Positions 36,115 through 44,518 of a stretch of 64,000 bases of DNA are shown here, one piece after another (the stretch's first letter is position 1; the number at the start of each line of letters is the position of its first letter). A program made the translations under genes and the position numbers. The stretch comes from Lysinibacillus odysseyi (GTDB lineage Bacteria; Bacillota; Bacilli; Bacillales_A; Planococcaceae): NCBI GenBank assembly GCA_014595895.1, contig JABUKB010000001.1, positions 62,001 to 126,000 of the forward strand. The letters run 5' to 3'. A model generated the notes under the pieces. It made no database searches. It worked only from the letters and a program-made list of their open reading frames with translations, and was not told the origin of the DNA.

Positions 36115-36660
36115 ATGAAAAAAAATATTGGGCTTGTGTTGGTGCTCGTGCTCATTGGCATGGCGCTTTACGGATTTCTCCAAAAAGAGACGAAATCACA
36201 GAATACGGTTGCCTATCTTGGCCAAGAGGAACAGGTGGAGGAAAAGCTTGCCCCGGATTTCACGTTGCAAACATTAGATGGGGAGACACTGACACTATCC
36301 GAGCTGAGAGGGAAAAAAGTCATCCTTAATTTTTGGGCGACCTGGTGTCCGCCTTGCCGAACAGAAATGCCTCATTTGCAAGAGTACTATGAGAAGTATA
36401 GCGAAACGGATAATGTAGAAATTGTCGCTGTCAATGCAACGTACAGAGAGCAAAGTGAAGAAAAGGTACAGCAATTTATCGATAGCTTTAACTTAACATT
36501 TCCAATTGCACTCGCTAATGAGGAAGAAACCCTCAATTTATATGAGGTATTAACGATTCCCTCCACATTCTTTATCGATACGGACGGCCAGATTCAACAT
36601 TATATTGTCGGACCGTTAGATGAATCTGCGGTACATGATTACGTACAAAAATTAAATTAA
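36115..36660 (+). CDS. Membrane-anchored thiol-disulfide oxidoreductase, ResA/TlpA type
   Basis: About 181 residues: one N-terminal membrane anchor (IGLVLVLVLIGMALYGFL), then a thioredoxin fold from about residue 45. The active site WCPPC is in NFWATWCPPCRTEMP (about 78), and the cis-proline loop reads IPSTFFID. It works outside the membrane. ResA-type proteins reduce apocytochrome c; no cytochrome maturation genes are adjacent, so the substrate is open. Two ATG codons (36112, 36115) are possible starts. Confidence 0.82.
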   Translation: MKKNIGLVLVLVLIGMALYGFLQKETKSQNTVAYLGQEEQVEEKLAPDFTLQTLDGETLTLSELRGKKVILNFWATWCPPCRTEMPHLQEYYEKYSETDNVEIVAVNATYREQSEEKVQQFIDSFNLTFPIALANEEETLNLYEVLTIPSTFFIDTDGQIQHYIVGPLDESAVHDYVQKLN

Positions 36661-36719
36661 TCTCGAAATTTGACCTTTCGTGTATGTTTCAGAAAGCCGC
36701 CTCATAATTTAAAGAAGAG

Positions 36720-38156
36720 GTGAGGAACATATCGAAGGGTCGTCTTTTTACTGTTTTATCGATAGCGATTGTTTTGGTGACGCTTTATACCATCATACGC
36801 CAGCAATTTACCACGGTGGAGGGAGCGGGGGAGTTATCTGTTGTTGAGGAAATGTTTGCCCTTATCGATAAATATTCTGTATACGATGTAGACAATGAAA
36901 AAATAGTAGAAGGGGCACTGCGCGGTATGGCCAATGCAATCAAGGACCCATACAGCACATATTTTTCAAAAGAGGAAGCTGCGATTCAAGCGCAGTCGTT
37001 GGCTAGTAAACGAGTAGGTATCGGTGTCGAAATAGCAGAGTCGAGCGGGAAATTTATCATTGTCTCTCCGGTGAAATCGTCACCCGCGGAACAGGCAGGA
37101 ATCCGTCCGAATGATGAGCTTGTCCAAGTGAATGATATGCGGCTAGAGGGAAAAAGCATGGGTGAAGTGATGCAGCTTATGCAGGGAAAAGCAGGGGAAG
37201 AAGTATCGCTAGTTCTATACAGACCAAGCATTGAAAAGCATATTAAAGTGGTGGTCAAGCGGGCGGAGATGAAGACAAAGACAGTAGAAGCGAAGGTCGT
37301 AAAGGTGGAGGATGTCAAGATTGGCTACATTGTCGTATCGCTCTTTGCGGAAAATACGGTAGAGCAGTGGCTAGAAGCGGTTCAGCAACTGCAGAAGGAA
37401 GATATCGAGGGGCTTATTGTTGATGTGCGAGATAATCCAGGGGGCTATTTACATAGTGTAGCAGGTTTACTTAGCACATTAGGAAAGGCTGAGCAAACTT
37501 TCGCTTATATGGAAAATGGTGCTGGGAAGATGGAGGCTGTCAAAACAGTCGCTTTTAAAGATGAGGAGAAATTGAAAACGACATTGGAAAAATGGCCGAT
37601 TGTCATCTTGCAAAATGAGGGGTCAGCTTCGGCCAGTGAAGTATTTGCTGCCGCGATGCAAGATTGGAAACTGGGAACGGTAATTGGGAAGACGAGTTTC
37701 GGCAAAGGAACAGTACAAGAAACTTGGAAATTAACAAACGGTGGGCAAGTAAAGCTGTCGACGAATAAATGGCTTACGCCACAAAAGAAATGGATTCACA
37801 AAAAAGGCGTGACACCGGATATTGAAGTAGAGCAGCACCCTCTCTATGCAATTGAATTTGTACCGATTCAAGGTTCATTTGAACTGGGTGACTTTAGTGA
37901 AGAAGTTGCCTACGTACAAAAAGTTCTGCATGGTTTTGGCTTCCAAATTGTAAGGCAGGATGGGTATTTCGATCAGACAACGCAAGAAGCAGTGATCGAC
38001 TTCCGTAAGAAGTATGATATCCATGAAGGAGAAGCAATTGATGAGTTATTTGCGGAGGCACTACAAAAGGAAGTAAAGCGCTATAAGGAAAAGGTAGAGA
38101 ATGATTTGCCACTACAGATGGGGATTAGCTATTTAATGCATCATTTGGGCTATTAA
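36720..38156 (+). CDS. Carboxy-terminal processing protease, S41 family (CtpB-like)
   Basis: A 478-residue protease: signal/anchor at about 8-28, PDZ domain at about 95-165 (GIGVEIAESSGKFIIVSP), S41 protease core with the catalytic serine in NEGSASASEVFAAAMQDW (about 302) and the lysine in GKTSFGKGTVQ, and a C-terminal peptidoglycan-binding module (about 392-450). No ATG lies near the expected start. GTG 36720 overlaps the AAGAGGTGAGG ribosome site, so initiation is unusual. Position next to minJ and ftsEX is as in Bacillus (ctpB-minJ). Confidence 0.9.
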   Translation: MRNISKGRLFTVLSIAIVLVTLYTIIRQQFTTVEGAGELSVVEEMFALIDKYSVYDVDNEKIVEGALRGMANAIKDPYSTYFSKEEAAIQAQSLASKRVGIGVEIAESSGKFIIVSPVKSSPAEQAGIRPNDELVQVNDMRLEGKSMGEVMQLMQGKAGEEVSLVLYRPSIEKHIKVVVKRAEMKTKTVEAKVVKVEDVKIGYIVVSLFAENTVEQWLEAVQQLQKEDIEGLIVDVRDNPGGYLHSVAGLLSTLGKAEQTFAYMENGAGKMEAVKTVAFKDEEKLKTTLEKWPIVILQNEGSASASEVFAAAMQDWKLGTVIGKTSFGKGTVQETWKLTNGGQVKLSTNKWLTPQKKWIHKKGVTPDIEVEQHPLYAIEFVPIQGSFELGDFSEEVAYVQKVLHGFGFQIVRQDGYFDQTTQEAVIDFRKKYDIHEGEAIDELFAEALQKEVKRYKEKVENDLPLQMGISYLMHHLGY

Positions 38157-38223
38157 ATTTCAGTACGCAACATAGATTGCATTTGATACAATGGAAGGGG
38201 TAAGGAAAGAGGCAGGTGTTAGT

Positions 38224-39393
38224 ATGAATTTGGAGATGTTATTCGATCTATTGCAAGCAATCGGATTATTTTGGGTGAACCCCTTGCTGTATATGGCTAT
38301 ATTGATTGCTATTTATTTAGGGTATAGGCGTGTGAAAAAGGAACGCCAATCTTTTCATATTCGTATTTTAAATGGCTGGTCAGAGTTGAGAAATAGTTTA
38401 TGGGCAGGGCTTGGTTTATCGCTGATCATGTCTGTGATTATGATAGCAGCAGGTGTGGTGCTGGCACCCTCCTTATTATTTGTATTGATCATAGTGACGC
38501 TTGTAGCGATGCTCAGCTTTGTCTTTCATTTATTGTCGCCAGCTGTTCTATTTGCAGTGACAGTTGTATTAATGCTTGTGTTAGACATGACGGAGACGTC
38601 CTTTCAAATTTTCGGTACAACAATAGCGGGCATGGAATGGCTAGATGAAGCGATTCCGCCGTTTGTTATTACAGCAGGGCTCTTCGTCATAATCGAGGCA
38701 GTGCTGATCCGGCGCTACGGTCCTCGATTTGCTACGCCAAGAATGGAACAAACAAAGCGAGGAATGCAAGCAGCAGCGTATTTATCGAAACAACTTTGGA
38801 TATTGCCGATGATTGTACTGATACCGGGTGATGTAATCCCGTCCTTTGTGCCATACTGGCCACAGTTTACGTTAGGTGAGACGGCATTCAGTTTTGTATG
38901 TTTCCCGTTCATCATTGGCTTCCAGCAAGTAACGCGCAAAACATTGCCGGTCTACTTTTATCCGAAATTAGCGAAAGTAGTGTTACCTATGGGGGTGCTA
39001 CTTGTAGTAGGCGGCATTGTGGGCTTCTTTGCGCCAGCTGTATCGTTTATCGTTCTGATGATCGGGGCATTGTGCCGCATCTTTATCGCTGTCCAGTTCA
39101 AATTACAGGAGCGTAACGATGTGTATGTAGTAGCGCCAACGACAAAGGGAGCAATGATTATCGCCGTATTACCCGATTCTCCTGCAGAGAAGATGGGCTT
39201 AGTAGCAGGTGAGATGATTAAGCGTGTGAACGGGCAGGATGTGTTCAATGAGCGGCAACTATACGAAGCACTGCAGATTAACGCAGCCCATTGTAAGCTA
39301 GAGGTGCTCGATTATCAAAAAGAATTGCGCCTGACACAGCATGTGATTCATAGTGATGACCATCATAGCATTGGTTTAATATTAGCAAAATAA
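38224..39393 (+). CDS. minJ: MinJ-like topological determinant of cell division
   Basis: About 389 residues: eight or so membrane segments in the first 300 residues, then a cytoplasmic PDZ domain (GAMIIAVLPDSPAEKMGLVAG, about 318-338). MinJ links DivIVA to MinD and controls where division occurs. ATG 38224 follows GGCAGGTG; the 11 upstream in-frame codons are probably not translated. Neighbourhood ctpB-minJ and architecture match, but the sequence is divergent, so a related PDZ membrane protein is possible. Confidence 0.78.
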   Translation: MNLEMLFDLLQAIGLFWVNPLLYMAILIAIYLGYRRVKKERQSFHIRILNGWSELRNSLWAGLGLSLIMSVIMIAAGVVLAPSLLFVLIIVTLVAMLSFVFHLLSPAVLFAVTVVLMLVLDMTETSFQIFGTTIAGMEWLDEAIPPFVITAGLFVIIEAVLIRRYGPRFATPRMEQTKRGMQAAAYLSKQLWILPMIVLIPGDVIPSFVPYWPQFTLGETAFSFVCFPFIIGFQQVTRKTLPVYFYPKLAKVVLPMGVLLVVGGIVGFFAPAVSFIVLMIGALCRIFIAVQFKLQERNDVYVVAPTTKGAMIIAVLPDSPAEKMGLVAGEMIKRVNGQDVFNERQLYEALQINAAHCKLEVLDYQKELRLTQHVIHSDDHHSIGLILAK

Positions 39394-39397
39394 GGAT

Positions 39398-39442
39398 AGA
39401 CTGTTTGAAAAGTAGACACGAAACTTTTCAAACAGTCTTTTT
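39398..39442. terminator. Terminator after minJ
   Basis: A perfect 16-base stem AGACTGTTTGAAAAGT / ACTTTTCAAACAGTCT with a 9-base loop, then TTTT. Confidence 0.95.
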
Positions 39443-39487
39443 GTTTTTGCTATAATACTAGTAAAGAAATATAAGGGTGGTGAAGGG

Positions 39488-40117
39488 ATGCTAGATTGGC
39501 TGACGATTGATAATATTGAACAGATAGAGGAACACTATCGCAGGCTCGGTCCGTTTACTGGCTTATTGTTGCCGATTTTAGAAGCATTCCTCCCGTTTTT
39601 GCCGTTAATGGTCATCGTTATAGCGAACGTGAATGCCTTTGGTCTATTTTGGGGATTTTTTATTTCTTGGAGCGGAACGGTCATCGGCTCTTATCTCGTC
39701 TTTTTAATCGTAAGAAGGTTTGGAAAATCAAAGAAACTGCGTTTTTTTACAGAGAGTAAGCAAGTAAAAAAACTGATACGCTGGGTGGATATGAACGGGA
39801 TTAGTCCACTATTTGTCTTGCTGTGTTTTCCGTTTACGCCTTCTGTGTTGGTGAATATTGTAGCGGGCTTATCGAATATCCGCACCCGATTTTATCTGTT
39901 TGTGTTGATGCTGGGGAAGCTAGTGATGATTTTTGCGATGAGCTTTGTAGGACAAGATATAACCGAACTGCTGACAAGTCCCATCAAACTGATTTTGTCG
40001 CTTGCAGTACTTGCTTTATTATGGGGTGTCGGCAAATTAGTGGAGCGGCAGTTAAATAAGCGAGTAGAGCGTGATTTGCGCGATATTAGGGAAGCGCGTA
40101 AAAATAGTAATAGATAA
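39488..40117 (+). CDS. TVP38/TMEM64-family (VTT domain) membrane protein
   Basis: A 209-residue polytopic protein with four to five membrane segments and the VTT-type pattern LPILEAFLPFLPLMVIVIAN, then WGFFISWSGTVIGSYLVFLIVRR. The central CFPFTPSVLVNIVAGLSNI is typical. The family may act in lipid scrambling or transport; the bacterial role is unsettled. The C-terminal tail is very basic. GGTGGTGAAGGG precedes ATG 39488. Confidence 0.8.
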   Translation: MLDWLTIDNIEQIEEHYRRLGPFTGLLLPILEAFLPFLPLMVIVIANVNAFGLFWGFFISWSGTVIGSYLVFLIVRRFGKSKKLRFFTESKQVKKLIRWVDMNGISPLFVLLCFPFTPSVLVNIVAGLSNIRTRFYLFVLMLGKLVMIFAMSFVGQDITELLTSPIKLILSLAVLALLWGVGKLVERQLNKRVERDLRDIREARKNSNR

Positions 40118-40118
40118 C

Positions 40119-40151
40119 AAGGAGGCTACCTGATTACTAGGTAGCCTCCTT
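40119..40151. terminator. Bidirectional terminator between convergent genes
   Basis: A perfect 13-base stem AAGGAGGCTACCT / AGGTAGCCTCCTT between the VTT gene and the convergent lipoprotein gene; both strands can use it. Confidence 0.85.
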
Positions 40152-40155
40152 AATG

Positions 40156-40788
40156 TTATTCGCCCTCGACTTGTAAATAGTCTGTTACAGGTTCTGTTTG
40201 GTCATTTGGAATCATGTCTGTAAACTCGCTCATTTCACCAATAATAGCAGGTTTGCCATCTGAGTATAAGTAATAGCCTTTTACTTCTGGGAAGTTCTCG
40301 GCGAACAGGTAACTCAATTTATCCATAAATACAGCTGCTTGCGCTGATGATGTAATATGGGGACCTACTAAATGATCCTTGCTAAAGTCAATTGTCACAG
40401 TTTGGTCATCGTTAACCGTTACGTGATTCACCGGCATTTCAGGAAGGATTTCAGCCAATACTTGCTCATAGACATTCTTGTCAGCTGTTTCCTGCACCGT
40501 AATCTCTTTTACGTTATATGCTGTTAAATCACTATTGCTTTCAATTGTTTTAATTGTATATGTTTTTCCAGTCGCATCTGTATCCGCAGGAGGTGTGGAT
40601 GTCGTGTCCGTTAACTCAGCTAACTGCTGTTCTAGTTCTGCAAGTCTAGCATTCATCTCTTCGTTTTCCTGTTTTAGTTGGGTGTTTTCTTCTTGAATCT
40701 TTGCTGTATCTTCATTCACTTCATCTGAGCCGCAGCCAGCGAGTAAAGCAGTTGCTAAAAATGCTCCAGCTAGTGTTTTTGTTTTCAT
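40156..40788 (-). CDS. Lipoprotein with GerMN-like domain
   Basis: A 210-residue lipoprotein. Lipobox LLAGC (cysteine about residue 19) after a short signal, a coiled coil (KIQEENTQLKQENEEMNARL), and a C-terminal beta/alpha domain (about 75-210) that resembles the GerMN fold (VNHVTVNDDQTVTIDFSKD). GerMN domains occur in spore germination protein GerM and other lipoproteins. No sporulation context is visible here, so function is open. Confidence 0.65.
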   Translation of the reverse strand: MKTKTLAGAFLATALLAGCGSDEVNEDTAKIQEENTQLKQENEEMNARLAELEQQLAELTDTTSTPPADTDATGKTYTIKTIESNSDLTAYNVKEITVQETADKNVYEQVLAEILPEMPVNHVTVNDDQTVTIDFSKDHLVGPHITSSAQAAVFMDKLSYLFAENFPEVKGYYLYSDGKPAIIGEMSEFTDMIPNDQTEPVTDYLQVEGE

Positions 40789-40933
40789 TTGAATTCCCCC
40801 TTGGTCGTTTCTTCTATTTTATCAAAATAGACGTCGCAACGTGTAGTGTTAAGGAAGTATTTTTTGACAGTTTTTTTGTGAGCCTTTTGGTTGGTAGTTA
40901 CGATAAAATAGAAATTAAGTGAGGAGGGATTCT

Positions 40934-43900
40934 ATGTCGCTACGCGTTATTTCAGGACGTGCCGGAGTAGGGAAAACAACATTTATACATCACGAAATTG
41001 TGGAGGATTTAAAGCAACACCCATTTGGGCCTCCTATCTATATATTAGTGCCAGATCAGATGTCATTTACGACAGAATATACCTTGACGAATCAGTATGA
41101 TGTAAAAGGTATAATGCGAGCGCAAGTGTTGCCATTTAAGCGTTTAGCTTGGTTTATCCTGCAACAGACAGGCGGTATTGCAAAAGACCGGATCGATAGT
41201 TTTGGCTATCGGATGATGCTGCGCCGTATTTTAGAAGAGCATAAAGAAGAATTGACATTATTTAGACAAGCAGCAGGAAAGCGCGGTTTTACGCAGGAAG
41301 TAGAACAATTGCTTCGCGAATTCAGTCAATATGACATTACAAGTGAAACAATTGGTCCCATCATTGCAGAAATGGAAGGGAACGAACGAGTATCACGTAC
41401 GCTTATTTCTAAGTTAAAGGACCTGCAAATTATTATACGGGAACTAGAGGACCGCATTGGGGATAGCTATATTGATGGGGAGGGCTTTTATCCCATTCTA
41501 GTCGAACAACTGCGCAACGCCAAGAACATCCAGGATGCTCATATTTATCTGGACGGCTTTGTCAGATTTACAAAGCGCGAGTTTGCGATTGTCCAGCAAC
41601 TTTTAGCAGTGGCTAAGCGTGTGACTGTAGTATTGCCGTTTGAAGAAGCGGGAGATGCTGCCATTCCAGAAAACTTATACCATCAAGCAGCCGTAACTTA
41701 TGACAAGCTGGTGCAGGAAGCATTGGACAATGGCATTGAAATTGAACCGCGTGTTCACTTAACAGAGCAGCATCGTTTTACAAATGAAGATCTAGCTCAT
41801 GTGGAGCTTCAATTTCATGCACCGGAGCCTGTAGGACAAGAAGCACAGGGCTTTGTGCAAATCTTGGAGGGAGCAAACCGCCGGGCAGAAGTGATGGGTA
41901 TTGCCCGGGAAATCCTGCGTTTAGTCCAAGAAGAGGGAGTGCGTTACCGGGACGTTGGAATTATGTATCGTCAACCAGACGTATATGATGCTTTAATTGG
42001 CAATCTGTTTAAACAGCACGACATTCCCTTTTTCTCAAATGAAAAACGCCCGATGCTTCATCATCCGCTAATCGAACTGACACGTTCAGCTCTTGAAGCG
42101 ATTCAGTCAAACTGGCAATATGAACCGGTTTTCAGAGGAGTAAAGACCGACTTATTTAGCCCGATTGCAAGCTATGAAGGGGATTTAGCTACTGTAGAAA
42201 GCCAGATGAATGAGCAGCGAGAACGGATTGATGAGCTAGAAAATTTCGTCATTGCTCGCGGCATCCAGCAGTATCGTTGGCATGATGAGCGTTACTGGGT
42301 ATATAAACGTTATAAAACAATCGAAAAATTAAATGTGGTGCAAACGTCTGCCGAGCTTGAAAAGCAGGAGCAAATTCAGCAAACGCGTGATATCATCCGC
42401 ACGCCGCTTCGTCATTTAGAGCAGCGGATAAAGAAAGCTACAACAGGTCTGGATATGGCAAAGGCGATTTACGGATTCGTTGAAGAACTCCAAGTGTATG
42501 AAAAATTACAACTATTAAAAAGCCATGAGCTAGAGGACCATGCCTATACATTTGCGAGTGAGCATGACCAAGCTTGGAATCAGTGGGTGAACGTGCTCGA
42601 TCAGTTTGTCTTAATGTTCGGGGAACAACACGTGACATTAGAAGAGACCATTCAAATATTAGAAGAGGGTTATGATGCCTTACAATTTACAGGCATTCCA
42701 CCAACTGTTGATGAAGTGACTGTGTCGCAACTTGATTTTGCGCGCTTTGATAATATGAAGGTCGTGTTTATTATCGGCTTCAATGACGGTGTTTATCCAA
42801 TTCGGATAGAGAAAGAAGGAATTTTGAGCGATGCCGAACGGCTGTCTTTTGAGGAAAGCCAAATCGAGCTAGCGCCAAATTCGAAAAGCAAACTATTGCA
42901 GGAAGCATTTTTAATATACCGCGGGATGAGCTTCCCGTCCGAGCGACTTTACATTACGTATGCGAGCGCGGATGAAGAAGGAAAAGGTTTAATTCCTTCG
43001 CTCTATGTCAACAGGCTGCATAAATTATTTGAAGTAGAAGGAAAGCAAACATTGCCGCATATTCGGTTGTATGTGGACCCGATTGAAGAACTAGATGAAA
43101 CACGTGTCCTTAGTTATTTACGTCATCCAAGCCCGTCAATCGCTTATTTAACAATGCAGTTGAAGCATGCAGAACTGACGGGAGAGTTAGCAGATGAATG
43201 GGTGGCGTTGCAGGCTTTCTATGAGCAGGATGAACAATGGCAAGCTATTTTGCAACATGTTATGAAGCCGCTTTATAAGAAAAATATAGCGGAAACGTTA
43301 ACGGAAGAGCATACACAAGCATTATACGGCGAGGAATTGCAGGCAAGTGTGTCGCGCATTGAACGCTTTTATCGCTGTGCCTTTGCGCATTTTACATCAT
43401 ACGGTCTCCAGTTGCAGGATCGGATGGAATATAAGCTGGAGACATTTGCGATGGGGGATTTATTCCATGAGGCCTTGCGGGCAATTTTAGCCAGCCCCGA
43501 AGCACCCCCAACCTCTTACGCCCAGTGCTTGCATCGCGCGCGGGAAACCGTCGATCCATTGGTGAGCGTGTTCTCTGCTAATATTTTAGAAAGCAGCTCA
43601 CGCTATGTATATATTAAAGAAAAACTCATCCGTGTAGTAGCACGGACGCTCTATGCTTTAATGGAGCATGCCAAGGTGTCTCATTTTAAACCGGTCGCGT
43701 ATGAAAAGCCATTCGGAAAGCGCGATGGCAAGACAACAGAAGAAAAAGAAATGTCTCCTTTACCAGCGTTAGAAATTGAATTAGAGCAGCGACGTAAAAT
43801 GTATTTGGCTGGGCAAATTGACCGGATCGATGTACTAGAAAAAGAGGAAGCCCTTTATTTACGGGTGTTGGATTATAAATCATCCAGCCGTGAAATCGAT

Positions 43901-44518
43901 TTGAATGAAGTATATTACGGTCTGTCATTACAGCTATTGACTTATTTAGACGTGGCGCTGAAAAATGCACATGGATTGCTGCCGGATTTATCTAAGGACA
44001 TTGTTGTCGTGCCGGCAGGGATGCTGTATGTGCATGTGCATGACCCGCTCATTAGTTTAAATGAAGTGGTAGAAGAGCAAGTACGCGAGCTTGCGCGATT
44101 AGAAAAATATAAAATGAACGGTTTGTTGACAAGCGATTTAGAAGTGTTGCAGGAAATGGATGCCGAGCTTGCAGAAGGTAGCAACTCTATCGTTATTCCG
44201 GCAGGTGTCACGAAAAAAGGAGAGTTAACGGCGGCTTCCAAAACAATTGATGAATCAGCAATGCCAGCGATTCGGCAGTTTGTAAGAGAAAAGCACCGCC
44301 AGGCAGGCAATGAAATATTCCAAGGAAAAACATCCATTGCACCATTTAAATTGAAGGATAGAACAGCCTGTGATTACTGTCAGTTTAAGGCGGTATGTCA
44401 GTTCGATCCGACAGATGGACAACAAGCGTATAAAACGCTCAATAAACAAAGTCCCAAAGCGGTCATTGAAAAGATAAAGGAGGAAGCAGGTTATGCAAAT
44501 ACCGATGAAACCGAATGA
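40934..44518 (+). CDS. addB: AddB subunit of the AddAB helicase-nuclease
   Basis: About 1194 residues. AddAB processes double-strand ends for RecA, the Gram-positive counterpart of RecBCD. Walker A-like GRAGVGKTT near residue 9, nuclease motif VLDYKSSSREIDL near residue 980, and the cysteine set of the iron-sulphur cluster (YRCAFAHF near 814; CDYCQFKAVC near 1140) are all present. ATG 40934 follows GAGGAGGGA; the ORF's five earlier codons overlap that site. It overlaps addA by 26 bases. Confidence 0.96.
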   Translation: MSLRVISGRAGVGKTTFIHHEIVEDLKQHPFGPPIYILVPDQMSFTTEYTLTNQYDVKGIMRAQVLPFKRLAWFILQQTGGIAKDRIDSFGYRMMLRRILEEHKEELTLFRQAAGKRGFTQEVEQLLREFSQYDITSETIGPIIAEMEGNERVSRTLISKLKDLQIIIRELEDRIGDSYIDGEGFYPILVEQLRNAKNIQDAHIYLDGFVRFTKREFAIVQQLLAVAKRVTVVLPFEEAGDAAIPENLYHQAAVTYDKLVQEALDNGIEIEPRVHLTEQHRFTNEDLAHVELQFHAPEPVGQEAQGFVQILEGANRRAEVMGIAREILRLVQEEGVRYRDVGIMYRQPDVYDALIGNLFKQHDIPFFSNEKRPMLHHPLIELTRSALEAIQSNWQYEPVFRGVKTDLFSPIASYEGDLATVESQMNEQRERIDELENFVIARGIQQYRWHDERYWVYKRYKTIEKLNVVQTSAELEKQEQIQQTRDIIRTPLRHLEQRIKKATTGLDMAKAIYGFVEELQVYEKLQLLKSHELEDHAYTFASEHDQAWNQWVNVLDQFVLMFGEQHVTLEETIQILEEGYDALQFTGIPPTVDEVTVSQLDFARFDNMKVVFIIGFNDGVYPIRIEKEGILSDAERLSFEESQIELAPNSKSKLLQEAFLIYRGMSFPSERLYITYASADEEGKGLIPSLYVNRLHKLFEVEGKQTLPHIRLYVDPIEELDETRVLSYLRHPSPSIAYLTMQLKHAELTGELADEWVALQAFYEQDEQWQAILQHVMKPLYKKNIAETLTEEHTQALYGEELQASVSRIERFYRCAFAHFTSYGLQLQDRMEYKLETFAMGDLFHEALRAILASPEAPPTSYAQCLHRARETVDPLVSVFSANILESSSRYVYIKEKLIRVVARTLYALMEHAKVSHFKPVAYEKPFGKRDGKTTEEKEMSPLPALEIELEQRRKMYLAGQIDRIDVLEKEEALYLRVLDYKSSSREIDLNEVYYGLSLQLLTYLDVALKNAHGLLPDLSKDIVVVPAGMLYVHVHDPLISLNEVVEEQVRELARLEKYKMNGLLTSDLEVLQEMDAELAEGSNSIVIPAGVTKKGELTAASKTIDESAMPAIRQFVREKHRQAGNEIFQGKTSIAPFKLKDRTACDYCQFKAVCQFDPTDGQQAYKTLNKQSPKAVIEKIKEEAGYANTDETE

